NCBI GenBank assembly: GCA_965240325.2
Contig: OZ251232.1
Location: 930,001 to 994,000 of the forward strand
From: Rebecca billardiae RCC1528
Taxonomy: Eukaryota; Haptophyta
Direction: 5' to 3'
Length of the DNA stretch: 64,000 nt
This document shows positions 1 to 10,600 of this stretch, one piece after another (position 1 is the stretch's first letter; every line of letters starts with the position of its first letter). The position numbers were made by a program, and so were the translations under genes. The notes beneath the pieces are model-generated. The model did not search any database. It saw only the letters and a program-made list of their open reading frames with translations, and had not been told where the DNA came from.

Positions 1-3000
1 CGAGTCGGTGCAGCCCAGGACGGCGTAGACGCAGACGATGTCGCCCTGCTGCGTCGCGGCCGAGCGGTAGTTGGTGGCCTCCGAGTCGGTGCAGCCGAAG
101 ACGGGGTATGCGCAGCACGAGGGCTCGGTGGGCGAGCAGCCGTACGCCATCGAGTTGTAGTTCTCAGCGATGGGGTCGATGCAGCCGGCGAGCGGCGGCG
201 GGGGCGACGGCGGCGGTGGGCTTGGCGGAGGGAAGGGCGGCGCCGGGGGCGGGCTCGGCGGCGGGCTCGGCGGTGGGCTCGGCGGAGACTTGGGTGATTC
301 TGGTGGTGGCGACGGCGGCGCCGACGGCGGTGGTCGGCTTGGTGGTGGCAATGGCGGCGGGCTTGGTGGCGGGCGGGGGGGCGGGCTAGGCGGGGGGGTC
401 GGCGGTGGCGGTGGCGACGGAGGCGGGCTCGGTGGTGGGCTTGGCGGTGGGCTGGGCGGAGGTGGGCTTGGCGGCGGGCTTGGCGGCGGAAGCGGTGGCG
501 GTGATGGTGGCGGCGATGGCGGTGGCAATGGTGGCGGTGGGCTGGGCGGTGGGCTGGGCGGCGGGCTGGGCGGCGGGCTGGGCGGCTGTGACGGCGGTGG
601 TGATGGCGGCGGCCTCGGTGGTGGGCTCGGCGGTGGTGAGGGCGGCGGGCGCGGGGGCGGCGATGGCGGGGGGCTTGGAGGTGGGTTGGGTGGCGGTGAA
701 GGCGGTGGTGTTGGCGGCGGGCTGGGTGGCGGCGACGGTGGCGGCGAGGGCGGAGGGCTTGGAGGCGGGCTTGGCGGTGGCGATGGAGGCGGCGATGGCG
801 GTGGACTCGGGGGCGGGCTTGGTGGCGGAGGGGGTGGCGGGCTCGGCGGTGGACTGGGCGGTGGCACGGGCGGTGGACTGGGCGGTGGCGAGGGCGGGGG
901 TCTCGGGGGCGGGCGTGGCGGCGGCGAGGGCGGAGGGGTGGGCGGCGGTGGTGACGGCGGCGGTGGTGATGGCGGTGGTGACGGCGGCGGGCTTGGTGGC
1001 GGATATGGTGGCGGTGGCGATGGTGGCGGAGGGCTTGGCGGTGGCGATGGTGGCGGCGGCGGTGGTGGTGATGGCGGTGGAGATGGCGGCGGTGGTGATG
1101 GCGGCGGGCTTGGCGGCGGGGGTGGCGGGGGTGACGGTGGCGGAGATGGTGGCGGTGGGCTCGGCGGCGGCGATGGTGGCGGCGGCGGTGGCGGTGACGA
1201 TGGCGGCGGCGGTGATGGCGGCGGGCTTGGCGGCGGGGGTGGCGGGGGTGACGGTGGCGGAGATGGTGGCGGTGGGCTCGGCGGCGGCGATGGTGGCGGC
1301 GACGGTGGCGGTGACGGCGGCGGAGACGGCGGCGGTGGAAAGGGTGGAGGACTGGGTGGCGGTGTGGGCGGCGGCGGCGAGGGCGGCGGCGGGGACGGCG
1401 GCGGGGACGGCGGCGGCAACGGTGGAGGCGGCTGTGGCGGCGGAGACGGTGGCGGCGACGGTGGCGGGCTTGGTGGCGGTGTTGGCGGTGGCGGAGAGGG
1501 CGGCGGTGGGCTTGGCGGCGGTGACGGCGGCGGCGTCGGTGGAGGCGGCTGTGGCGGCGGAGACGGTGGCGGCGTCGGTGGAGGCGGCTGTGGCGGCGGA
1601 GACGGTGGCGGCGACGGCGGCGGGCTAGGTGGCGGCGTCGGTGGAGGCGGAGAGGGCGGCGGCGGGCTTGGTGGCGGTGACGGCGGCGGCGTCGGTGGAG
1701 GCGGAGAGGGCGGCGGTGGGCTTGGTGGCGGTGACGGCGGCGGCGTCGGTGGAGGCGGAGAGGGCGGCGGTGGGCTTGGTGGCGGTGACGGCGGCGGCGT
1801 CGGTGGAGGCGGAGAGGGCGGCGGCGGGCTTGGCGGCGGTGACGGCGGCGGCGTCGGTGGAGGCGGAGAGGGCGGCGGTGGGCTTGGTGGCGGTGACGGC
1901 GGCGGCGTCGGTGGAGGCGGAGAGGGCGGCGGTGGGCTTGGTGGCGGTGACGGCGGCGGCGTCGGTGGAGGCGGAGAGGGCGGCGGTGGGCTTGGTGGCG
2001 GTGACGGCGGCGGCGCCGGTGGAGGCGGAGAGGGCGGCGGTGGGCTTGGTGGCGGTGACGGCGGCGGCGTCGGTGGAGGCGGAGAGGGCGGCGGCGGGCT
2101 TGGCGGCGGTGACGGCGGCGGCGTCGGTGGAGGCGGAGAGGGCGGCGGTGGGCTTGGTGGCGGTGACGGCGGCGGCGTCGGTGGAGGCGGAGAGGGCGGC
2201 GGTGGGCTTGGCGGCGGTGACGGCGGCGGCGTCGGTGGAGGCGGAGAGGGCGGCGGCGGGCTTGGCGGCGGAGACGGTGGCGGCGACGGTGGCGGGCTAG
2301 GTGGCGGTGTTGGCGGTGGCGGAGAGGGCGGCGGTGGGCTTGGCGGCGGTGACGGTGGCGGCGACGGTGGCGGGGAGGGTGGAGGCAACGGCGGCGGCGG
2401 GGACGGCGGCGGGATCGGCGGCGGCGGGGACGGCGGCGGGGATGGCGGTGGGCTTGGCGGCGGGGACGGCGGCGGGGACGGCGGCGGAGGAGATGGCGGC
2501 GGTGAGGGCGGCGGAGAGGGCGGCGGAGAGGGCGGCGGCGGACTTGGTGGTGGACTGGGAGGCGGGCTCGGAGGCGGCGGTGGCGACGGCGGCGGCGACG
2601 GTGGCGGCGCCGGCGGTGACGGTGGTGGAAAGGGCAATCCGCGAGGTGGTGGTGGGGGCGAAGGAGGTGGCGGTGAGGGCGGCGGTGAGGGCGGCGGGCT
2701 CGGCGGCGGCGGTGACGGCGGCGGGGATGGCGGTGGGCTTGGCGGCGGTGACGGCGGAGGCGACGGCGGAGGTGGCTGTGGCGGCGGCGACGGTGGCGGA
2801 GAGGGTGGCGGCGGGCTTGGCGGCGGTGACGGTGGCGGCGACGGTGGCGGTGAGGGCGGAGGCAGCGGCGGCGGCGGTGAGGGCGGCGGGCTCGGCGGCG
2901 GCGAGGGCGGCGGTGAGGGCGGCGGCGGTGAGGGCGGTGGGAATGGTGGCGGCGATGGAGGAGGCGAAGGCGGCGGTGGCGATGGCGGTGGTGATGGCGG

Positions 3001-5673
3001 AGGCGTAGGCGGCGGCGGCGAGGGCGGCGGTGGGGACGGAGGTGGTGAGGGCGGCGGGGAGGGCGGCGGCGAGGGCGGCGGGCTTGGCGGAGGAGGGCTT
3101 GGCGGTGGGCTTGGTGGCGGGCTCGGCGGCGGACTCGGTGGTGGCGGCGGCGAGGGCGGAGGTGAAGGTGGCGGCGAGGGTGGCGGCGAGGGCGGCGGGC
3201 TCGGCGGCGGCGGGCTCGGCGGCGGGCTCGGCGGCGGGCTCGGCGGCGGGCTCGGCGGCGGGCTCGGCGGCGGGCTCGGCGGCGGCGGCGAGCGCGCGGT
3301 GCCCTGCAGGTCACGCAGCTGTGAGAAGCCTTGAGAGTAGACGTCACCCACCTCAGCGCTCGACAGCACGCCCGAGTAGATGCCGATGTCGTCGACCGAG
3401 CCGATGAAGCTCGCGGAGGCCGCGCCGGTGCCCGAGCACGCGCGGAGGTTGGACGCCGCCGTGCTCAGCGAGGAGGCGAGCGTCACCGAGCCGTACTTGC
3501 CGCCGTGCAGCTGGCCGCCGTCCACTGCAAACGCGACTGCCGTCACGCCGTCGTACCGGATCGCCGCGTGGATCCACACGTCCGGCGTGGCGCCGGACTC
3601 GCCCGTGCCGGAGGTCGCGCCGCAGAACGTGTTGCCCAGGCCGCCGACGCGCACGCAGAGCCCCGAGGTGGACGAGACGAACACGGCGAAGAGCTGGTAG
3701 CTCGAGTCGGCGCCCCAGCCTAGCACGGCCTTGGATCCCGAGCCCGCGGTGCGCTTGTACCAGAGCGAGACAGAGCGCGAGGCGGAGCCGACGAGCTGCG
3801 TGTTCGACGCCTGCGTGGCGCCCTGCGCGAACTCGGAGCTGCCGCCGCACACGAGCGCCGCGCCGATCGCGCCCTCGCCCTTCGCGGAGATCCCCGACGC
3901 CGTGAGCGAGGTGAGGTTGTCGCCCTGCGGCCCGATGTCCTCGCCGATCGTCGGCACGGCGTCCGTCCAGTCAAACGCGTAGTGGTGGAGGAGGGCGGCC
4001 GCCTCCGGCGGTGGCGGGCTGGGCGGCGGCGGCGGCGGCGAGGGCGGCGGGCTCGGCGGCGGCGAGGGCGGCGGCGGGAGCGGTGGCGGAGAAGGCGGCG
4101 GGGCGGGCGGCTGGCCGGGCGGCGGCGACGGCGGCGGGCTCGGCGGCGGCGGGCTCGGCGGCGGCAGCGGCGGCGGCGACGGCGGCGGCGGCGAGAGCGA
4201 CGTGCCGGTCAGGTCGAGCGCGCTGGCCGCGTTGCTGATGATCGCGGTGATTTCAGACACGGTGAGGATCCCCGTGTACAGGCCCAAGTCGTCGATCGCA
4301 CCGCGGAAGAAGGCGGGCAGCAGCCCGCCAATCAGAGAGCCGCCGACTGAGATGAGCGAGTTGCGCCCGCCGCCCGTGTCGAGCGCGACGCCCGTCTTCT
4401 CGGCGACGGTGCCGTCCTCGTACAGCCGGAGGTCGGCGCCGTCGAAGGTCACCGCGACGTGCACCCACGTCAGCGCGGTCAGCGTCGACGCGCTCGGCAG
4501 CACGAAGACGCCCGTCGTGCCGTACGCCACGCGCACCTTGTCCGAGCTCACGCCGAGCTGGAAGATCTTGTTGTCCGCCTCAACGCCGTACGAGAGGGCG
4601 GACATGGCCAGGCCCGTGCCGGTGGCGTTCAGCCGGAGCCAGAGGGAGAACGAGCGCGTGCTCGCGCTCGAGATGTTCGCCGTCGCGTTCAGCCCGGCGA
4701 TGTCGTCCACCGTGAAGAGGCTGGAGCCGTCGAGCTCGAGCGCGCGCCCAATCTTGCCGTCGGACGCGTAGCTGGCGGCGCCGTCGACGGTGCTCAGCCC
4801 GTCGGTCTGGCCGTTCAGCGTGAAGTGCGCGCGCAGCGCGGCCACCTGCGGGGCGAAGGACTCGCCGTTCGCGGATATGAGCGCGATCCCGTTGTTGTAC
4901 AGCGTCGTCACCTCCGAGGAGGAGAGCGCGCTGCTGTACAGGGCGAGGTCGTCGATCAGGCCGCCCCACGTTGTACCCTCGCGGTCGCCGACGCACACGC
5001 GGAAGTTGGTGTCGCTGGTGGCCAGCGTGGGCGAGCCCGTCACGCTCTTTGCAGAGCCGCTGCCCCAGTCCAGATACATCGTCGCCGTCGGCGAGTTCGA
5101 CGTGCTGAAGGTGATGACGACGTGGTACCAGCGCGGGCTGGCATAGTCGATGGTCGTGTCGTCAAACTCGAGGCTGTACGAGCCGATGGTCTTGACCGTG
5201 CCCAGGCCCAGCCCACCCGTCGTCCCGCTTGGAACGCCCACTGCGGCGATGTCAAAGAACGAGTTCTCCGCGGCGAAGGCAGGCGGCACCCCCGCCCCAA
5301 CGCCGACGATGCCCGTGTCGCTCGTGCTTGACGCGCCCGGGTAGAACCACACGGCGACTGTGCGGGCCGAGGAGCCAGAGAACCCGTTCCCGGACACAGC
5401 TCCCGTCACGAAAGCGTTCGATCCGGCGCAGTCCAGCGCGGACTCGATCTGGCCCGCCTCGTCGTAGCTCGCACTCCCGCTGCTCGCGGTGAGCGTCGCG
5501 CTGCCCACGTCCGCCACCAGCGTGTCGTCGAGCTGGAACAGAAATTGCAGCGACGAGCGGACGGGGACTGGCGCGATCAGGCCGAGGACGAGAGCCAGCG
5601 CCGATCGCTGTGCGAGAGCGCCTGTCCGCCTGCCGCCGCCCGCGCGACCAGCGGTGCCCCGGCTCGATGGCAT
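1..5673 (-). CDS. Giant LamG / proline-rod / Cys-repeat surface protein (gene A, 3' part outside window)
   Basis: One uninterrupted minus-strand frame of 1,891 codons starts at the ATG at 5673 and is still open at base 1, so the C-terminus is missing. The start gives an Arg-rich n-region followed by a hydrophobic core (ALALVLGLIAPVPV), a signal peptide. Three LamG/concanavalin-like jelly-roll domains follow at about residues 30-250, 255-490 and 560-790. Each carries the family signatures SxSLW(Y/L), W-x-H-V-x-V-x-F-D and ID-D-L/I-x-x-Y. A short SPPP linker lies between domains 2 and 3. Residues about 790-1828 are an SPPP/SPPPP/TPPP rod, then C-T-D-S-x-A-x-N-Y repeats begin. No intron is needed, unlike its paralogue at 6600-25975. 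A secreted or membrane-anchored, probably O-glycosylated, adhesin or receptor ectodomain is likely; the ligand is unknown. The Gly-rich plus-strand frame over 170-3334 is its antisense shadow. Confidence 0.85.
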   Translation of the reverse strand, partial: MPSSRGTAGRAGGGRRTGALAQRSALALVLGLIAPVPVRSSLQFLFQLDDTLVADVGSATLTASSGSASYDEAGQIESALDCAGSNAFVTGAVSGNGFSGSSARTVAVWFYPGASSTSDTGIVGVGAGVPPAFAAENSFFDIAAVGVPSGTTGGLGLGTVKTIGSYSLEFDDTTIDYASPRWYHVVITFSTSNSPTATMYLDWGSGSAKSVTGSPTLATSDTNFRVCVGDREGTTWGGLIDDLALYSSALSSSEVTTLYNNGIALISANGESFAPQVAALRAHFTLNGQTDGLSTVDGAASYASDGKIGRALELDGSSLFTVDDIAGLNATANISSASTRSFSLWLRLNATGTGLAMSALSYGVEADNKIFQLGVSSDKVRVAYGTTGVFVLPSASTLTALTWVHVAVTFDGADLRLYEDGTVAEKTGVALDTGGGRNSLISVGGSLIGGLLPAFFRGAIDDLGLYTGILTVSEITAIISNAASALDLTGTSLSPPPPSPPPLPPPSPPPPSPPPSPPPGQPPAPPPSPPPLPPPPSPPPSPPPSPPPPPPSPPPPEAAALLHHYAFDWTDAVPTIGEDIGPQGDNLTSLTASGISAKGEGAIGAALVCGGSSEFAQGATQASNTQLVGSASRSVSLWYKRTAGSGSKAVLGWGADSSYQLFAVFVSSTSGLCVRVGGLGNTFCGATSGTGESGATPDVWIHAAIRYDGVTAVAFAVDGGQLHGGKYGSVTLASSLSTAASNLRACSGTGAASASFIGSVDDIGIYSGVLSSAEVGDVYSQGFSQLRDLQGTARSPPPPSPPPSPPPSPPPSPPPSPPPSPPPPSPPPSPPPSPPPSPPPSPPPPPSPPPSPPPSPPPSPPPPSPPPSPPPSPPPSPPPSPPPPSPPPPTPPPSPPPSPPPPSPPPSPPPFPPPSPPPPSPPPSPPPSPPPSPPPPLPPPSPPPSPPPSPPPSPPPPSPPPSPPPQPPPPSPPPSPPPSPPPSPPPSPPPPSPPPSPPPSPPPPSPPPPPRGLPFPPPSPPAPPPSPPPSPPPPPSPPPSPPPSPPPPSPPPSPPPSPPPSPPPPSPPPSPPPSPPPSPPPSPPPPIPPPSPPPPLPPPSPPPSPPPSPPPSPPPPSPPPPTPPPSPPPSPPPSPPPSPPPPSPPPPTPPPSPPPSPPPPSPPPPTPPPSPPPSPPPPSPPPPTPPPSPPPSPPPPSPPPPTPPPSPPPSPPPPSPPPPAPPPSPPPSPPPPSPPPPTPPPSPPPSPPPPSPPPPTPPPSPPPSPPPPSPPPPTPPPSPPPSPPPPSPPPPTPPPSPPPSPPPPSPPPPTPPPSPPPSPPPPSPPPPTPPPSPPPSPPPPSPPPPTPPPSPPPSPPPSPPPQPPPPTPPPSPPPQPPPPTPPPSPPPSPPPPSPPPPTPPPSPPPSPPPSPPPQPPPPLPPPSPPPSPPPPSPPPPTPPPSPPPFPPPPSPPPSPPPSPPPSPPPSPPPPSPPPSPPPPPPPSPPPSPPPPSSPPPPPPPSPPPSPPPPSPPPSPPPPPPPSPPPSPPPPSPPPSPPPPPPPSPPPSPPPPSPPPPYPPPSPPPSPPPSPPPPSPPPPTPPPSPPPRPPPRPPPSPPPSPPPVPPPSPPPSPPPPPPPSPPPSPPPSPPPSPPPSPPPSPPPSPPPSPPPSPPPTPPPSPPPNPPPSPPPSPPPRPPPSPPPSPPPRPPPSPPPSQPPSPPPSPPPSPPPSPPPPLPPPSPPPSPPPLPPPSPPPSPPPPSPPPSPPPSPPPSPPPPPTPPPSPPPRPPPSPPPLPPPSRPPPSAPPSPPPESPKSPPSPPPSPPPSPPPAPPFPPPSPPPPSPPPPLAGCIDPIAENYNSMAYGCSPTEPSCCAYPVFGCTDSEATNYRSAATQQGDIVCVYAVLGCTDS
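1632..2285 (-). repeat. 54-bp minisatellite coding an 18-residue Pro-rich unit, about 12 copies
   Basis: About twelve near-identical 54-bp units lie head to tail inside the proline rod of gene A. On the coding strand each unit reads SPPPSPPPPSPPPPTPPP. Copies differ by single bases, mostly silent; one carries Ala in place of Thr. Because the unit is a multiple of three, copy number can change without breaking the frame, so rod length can vary between alleles. This is the most regular block of the rod; the flanking parts are less ordered. Confidence 0.85.
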
Positions 5674-6599
5674 GCGGCTGGACTGCCACCGCCAGGCCGA
5701 GAGCGATGACAACGCTGACTTGATGTGAAGCCGGCGGCTGCGCCGGCCGCCGGGCGGCCGATTGGCCGAAGCTGCCAGCAGCTGAGAAAAAAAGGGGTTA
5801 CGGTTTCTTCCTTGGTGGGAACGAGGACGCGCTGGCCGGAGATTACTTACGACTACTAGTAAGTATTTCTGGGTGACCAGCGCGCCCTTCCCCCACAAGC
5901 CGCCGCCGCCGCCGTGCGCCAAGAAGCCCCGGACTGGGAAGCCCTGGCAGTGGCCCACCCCACGCACGGAGACGACCCAAAACTTGAGCGCCTGATGGCT
6001 TCGCCCGCCCGGCCAGGCACGCCGCACGCGCTCCGGCGCTTGTGTGTCCCATAATAATGTTGCGTTCGTCAATGTGCGAATGACGATGATGATTGATTCG
6101 TCGCGGATCTGCATGTGAATCAAAGCTGTATTTCCCCTCACAAACTTGGCGCGCCGATATAATAATTAAATATGGGGCACAACACCCGTCCGGGGCATAG
6201 CATGCTGACGAAATTGCAGATCAGATACAATCCCGTGGCCGATCCTGCGCTGATCAGATTCCGGGCGGGTGGATCACTTATTGATATTAATAACCTCAAA
6301 GGTGCAATCCAACGCCCAATAATGATGTGGCTAAAATGTGGGTGTCGTGAAACCCGTGGTCGATGATCATTGGACAGTGAAGGCTGGCTTGCGCCCACGC
6401 GGGTACGAACCGTAACTGCAACGAGATGTGCGCCGTGTGGCTCGGGAAGCCGCTGCCGCGCCTGTCGGCAATAGCAAGTACTCAACAAGTCCGCCCGGGC
6501 CGGAACTCGTCGGAGCTATTTGAGGGCTGCGCTGCGCTGCACCAGGGAGTTGCCGGTGCTCACCAGCCCCAAGTGCCGCTCGGCGACGCCGTCAGCGCC
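5674..6599. promoter_or_regulatory. Shared intergenic region between divergent giant genes A and B
   Basis: These 926 bases separate the two divergent start codons and must hold both promoters and both 5' leaders. The half next to gene A is GC-rich. The part at about 6040-6370 is clearly AT-richer than the rest, with an AT tract at 6157-6172 (gatataataattaaa) that could act as a TATA-like core element. No open frame here resembles a gene. Co-regulation of the pair is inferred from the layout only. Confidence 0.5.
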
Positions 6600-7574
6600 A
6601 TGACTCGTGCGTTCAGCGGGCCGCTCGCAAGCTGGCGCCCGGCGAGCCTCTCGACCTGTGCGGTTGCGCTGCTCCTGAGCTGCGCCTGCCGCCCGACCGA
6701 ACGTGCGCGCTCGGCACGGCGCCGCACGGGCGCTGCGCTGCGCGTGCCAGCGCCCATCCGCGGTGCATGGGCTGCACTGCTCCGAGGGATGGGCCACGCG
6801 TCACCGGCGCGTCCGGCGCGCGCACCCACGTCTCACGTGGCGCACCGCGCACGCCTCTCGGCGCCCCACCCGCGCAGAGGCCACGCCCACGCTGATCCAC
6901 CACTACAACCTGAACAGCGACGCAAACGACACGACGGGCGTGGGCGGCTTCGTCCATGGCGCCGCCGTGCAGCTCAGCTTCGACGTGCCCGGGCAGGTGG
7001 GCGGATATGGGCAGTGGTCCAAGGCGCTCGGGACCACGCTCACGCTCGACCGCGCCGCGCTCCCGACCACGGCCGACCCCGACTGGACGTGGACGATCAC
7101 GTTCTGGCTGTACATCTCGTCGAGCGACACCAACGCGTACTCGAGCATCTTCTACTACGCCGACGAGCTGCTGGTGGGGTACTACGCGTCCGCAGGCGCG
7201 AAGAAGATGATCCTCGCGCGGCACATGAACGAAGGCCTCGACATCAACAACTTCAACTTTGGCACCGCCTCGCTGCTGAAGGACGAGTGGTTCAACGTCG
7301 CGCTCAAGTACGACGGCAGCTCGCTCACCACGTACGTGGACGGCACGTCCGACAGCGTCCTGTCGTACACGGACACGCTGGTGCCGGCGACGTCGGGCTC
7401 GCTGGTCTTCGGCGAGTTCCTCGGCTACTCGCCCAACATCGACTTCCTCACGATGAACGGCCGGATTGACGACGTGGCATTCGACAGCGTCGCCCTCAGC
7501 GCGGGAGACATCCGCGGGCGCATGTCCGACGCAAACTCGACGAACCCGATCGACGCGTCGGGGGTGGCACTGCC

Positions 7575-7605
<31 letters not shown>

Positions 7606-10600
7606 CCCTCGACATCGGCGCACCACTGGAAGCTCAACCGCAACCCGCTCGATTCGCAGGTGTGCTGCGCGCCCGCACGGCGCGCGCGGCGCGCGCGAGA
7701 GCGCTTCCCGCCCTGCGGCCGAGCTCCGCGCGTGTGCCGGCTGCGCGGCTGGGGCAGAGCGCATGCCGTCGCCCCGCGCGCTGACGGCTTCCCCTCGCCC
7801 GCGCCCCACGCCGCGCGCGCGCGCCCGTTCGCGCACCTCTCCGCAGGGCTCGCTCGACTTCACCGAGGTGGGCGCAGTGTCGTACGAGCTGCACACGGCC
7901 CTGCTCGGCAGCGGCGCCAAGCTGAACGGGCTGACGGCCTACCTCACCGCGAGCGATCCGGGCTCGTCCTTCTCCGGGTCGACGTCGCGCGCGGTGAGCC
8001 TGTGGTTCAAGAGCACCCAGTCCAACCCGGACACGCGCGGCATCTTCGCGTACGGCGGCTCGACGACGCTGGGCGGCTTCGAGCTCGTCACGATCTCGAC
8101 GACGCTCTACTTCCGCGACGGCGGCAGCTTCCACGCGGCCGGCACCTTTTCCGTCGGCACGTGGCAGCACGTGGCCGTCATGTACGACGGCTCGTCGGTG
8201 ATCGTGTACCAGGACGACACGCAGACGCTCTCGAAGGCCCTCGCGCTCTCCACGACGAGCGGCGGCATCGTCGTCGGCTTCCGCGACAACTTGTTCAAGG
8301 GGTCCATCGACGACATCTGCCTCTTCCCGCGCACGCTCAGCACCGCCGAGATCACCGAGATCTTCGGCGCCACGGCTGACTGCGCGGGCGAGGTGCCGCA
8401 ACCGCCGCCGCCGCTGCCGCCGCCGAGCCCGCCGCCGAGCCCGCTGCCGCCGCCGAGCCCGCCGCCGGGCCCGCCGCCGAGCCCTCCGCCGCCGCTGCCG
8501 CCGCCGAGCCCGCCGCCCGAGCCGCCACCAAGCCCGCCGCCGTTGCCGCCGCCGCCCTCACCACCACCGAGCCCACCGCCGCAGCCGCCACCGCCGTCGC
8601 CGCCGGCGCCTGCGGCCGTGCTTCTTCGGCACTGGGGCATGGATACAAAGGTCACCGACTCGATCGCGGGCAACTCTCTCTCGTTCGTACGCGGCGCGGG
8701 CAACGACCCGTACAACGTGACCTTCGTGCCGGGCGCTATCGTCGGCAGCGCGGCCGTGCTCCCCGCTGGAGAGGACGTGCAGGGAGAAGAGGCGGCGGAC
8801 GTGCCGGCGGGCGTCCTCGGCACGAACTCGCGCTCGGCGTGCGCGTGGTTCCGCCAGACCGCCGCGGCGAACACGGTGATCATGTCGTGGGGCTCCGAGA
8901 GCGCGGGCGCCCTCTTCGAGCTGCTCGTCGATGACACGGGTCTGCCCTGCTTCTTTGGAGGACTCGGCTTTGTCGCGTGCGCCGACGCGGGCGCGGTGTC
9001 TGTCGGCACGTGGGGTCACATGTGCGTCACGTTCTACGGCGCGAACCAGGCCCTCCGCGTGTACGTGGACGGCGCCCTGCAGAAGACGGTGACCTTCGCC
9101 CTCGACACCGCGACGGTCGCATCGCAGGGCATCCGCCTCGCCGGAGGCTCCACCTCCTTCGGCTTTGAGCGGCTGGGCGGGGAGATGGACGAGGCGGGCG
9201 TGTGGACGGGGGTGCTCACCGCCGACGAGGTGAGCACGATCTACACGGACAACCTCGCGAAGATCGATCTGCAGGGCAACACGCGCTTCCCGCCGCCGCC
9301 CTCGCCGCCGCCGAGCCCGCCACCGAGCCCGCCTCCAAGCCCTCCACCGCCAAGCCCGCCGCCGTCGCCGCCGCCGTCGCCGCCGCCAAGCCCGCCGCCC
9401 CCCTCTCCGCCGCCCTCGCCTCCTCCGCTCCCGCCGCCAAGCCCACCGCCGAGCCCACCGCCGCCGAGCCCGCCGCCATCGCCGCCGCCCAGCCCGCCGC
9501 CCAGCCCGCCGCCCAGCCCGCCGCCGCCGAGCCCGCCGCCGAGCCCGCCGCCGAGCCCGCCGCCATCGCCGCCGCCGTCGCCCCCTCCTCCGTCGCCCCC
9601 GCCGAGTCCACCACCGAGCCCGCCACCAAGCCCGCCACCTCCGAGCTCGCCACCAAGCCCGCCGCCGAGCCCACCGCCGAGCCCACCGCCGAGCCCACCG
9701 CCGCCGACCCCGCCGCCAAGCCCACCTCCAAGCCCGCCTCCCATCCCGCCGCCGTCGCCGCCACCTCCATCGCCGCCACCCAGCCCACCGCCGAGCCCGC
9801 CGCCGAGCCCGCCGCCGTCACCACCGCCTCCGTTGCCGCCGCCATCACCGCCGCCAAGCCCGCCGCCGTTCCCACCGCCGAGCCCACCACCGCCGTCCCC
9901 GCCGCCGTCCCCGCCGCCGAGCCAGCCCCCGTCCCCGCCACCGTCCCCGCCGCCACCGCTGCCCCGGCCGCCCCCCTCGCCACCACCTAGCCCACCGCCG
10001 AGTCCACCGCCCTCGCCACCGCCTCCATCCCCGCCACCAAGCCCGCCGCCAAGCCCACCGCCGAGCCCACCGCCAAGCCCGCCACCGCCACCGAGCCCGC
10101 CACCGTCTCCGCCGCCGTCCCCGCCGCCGTCCCCGCCGCCCAGTCCGCCGCCACCCAGCCCGCCGCCCAGCCCGCCGCCGCCGAGCCCGCCGCCGAGCCC
10201 ACCACCCAGCCCGCCACCGAGCCCACCGCCGTCCCCACCACCGAGCCCGCCGCCACCAAGCCCACCGCCGAGCCCACCGCCGAGCCCGCCGCCGAGCCCG
10301 CCACCGAGCCCACCGCCGCCGAGCCCGCCGCCGAGCCCGCCGCCATCACCGCCGCCATCACCTCCACCGAGCCCGCCGCCAAGCCCGCCGCCGCCATCGC
10401 CGCCGCCGAGCCCGCCGCCGTCACCACCGCCCAGCCCGCCGCCCAGCCCGCCACCACCGAGCCCACCGCCGAGCCCGCCCCCCAGCCCACCACCGCGCCC
10501 ACCGCCAAGCCCGCCACCGCCACCGAGCCCGCCACCGTCCCCGCCGCCCAGTCCGCCGCCGTCCCCGCCGCCCAGTCCGCCGCCACCGAGCCCGCCGCCC

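Noticed and set aside
170-3334. 1,054-codon Gly-rich plus-strand frame
   Set aside because: It is antisense to the SPPP rod of gene A, whose frame is supported by signal peptide, LamG domains and Cys repeats on the minus strand.
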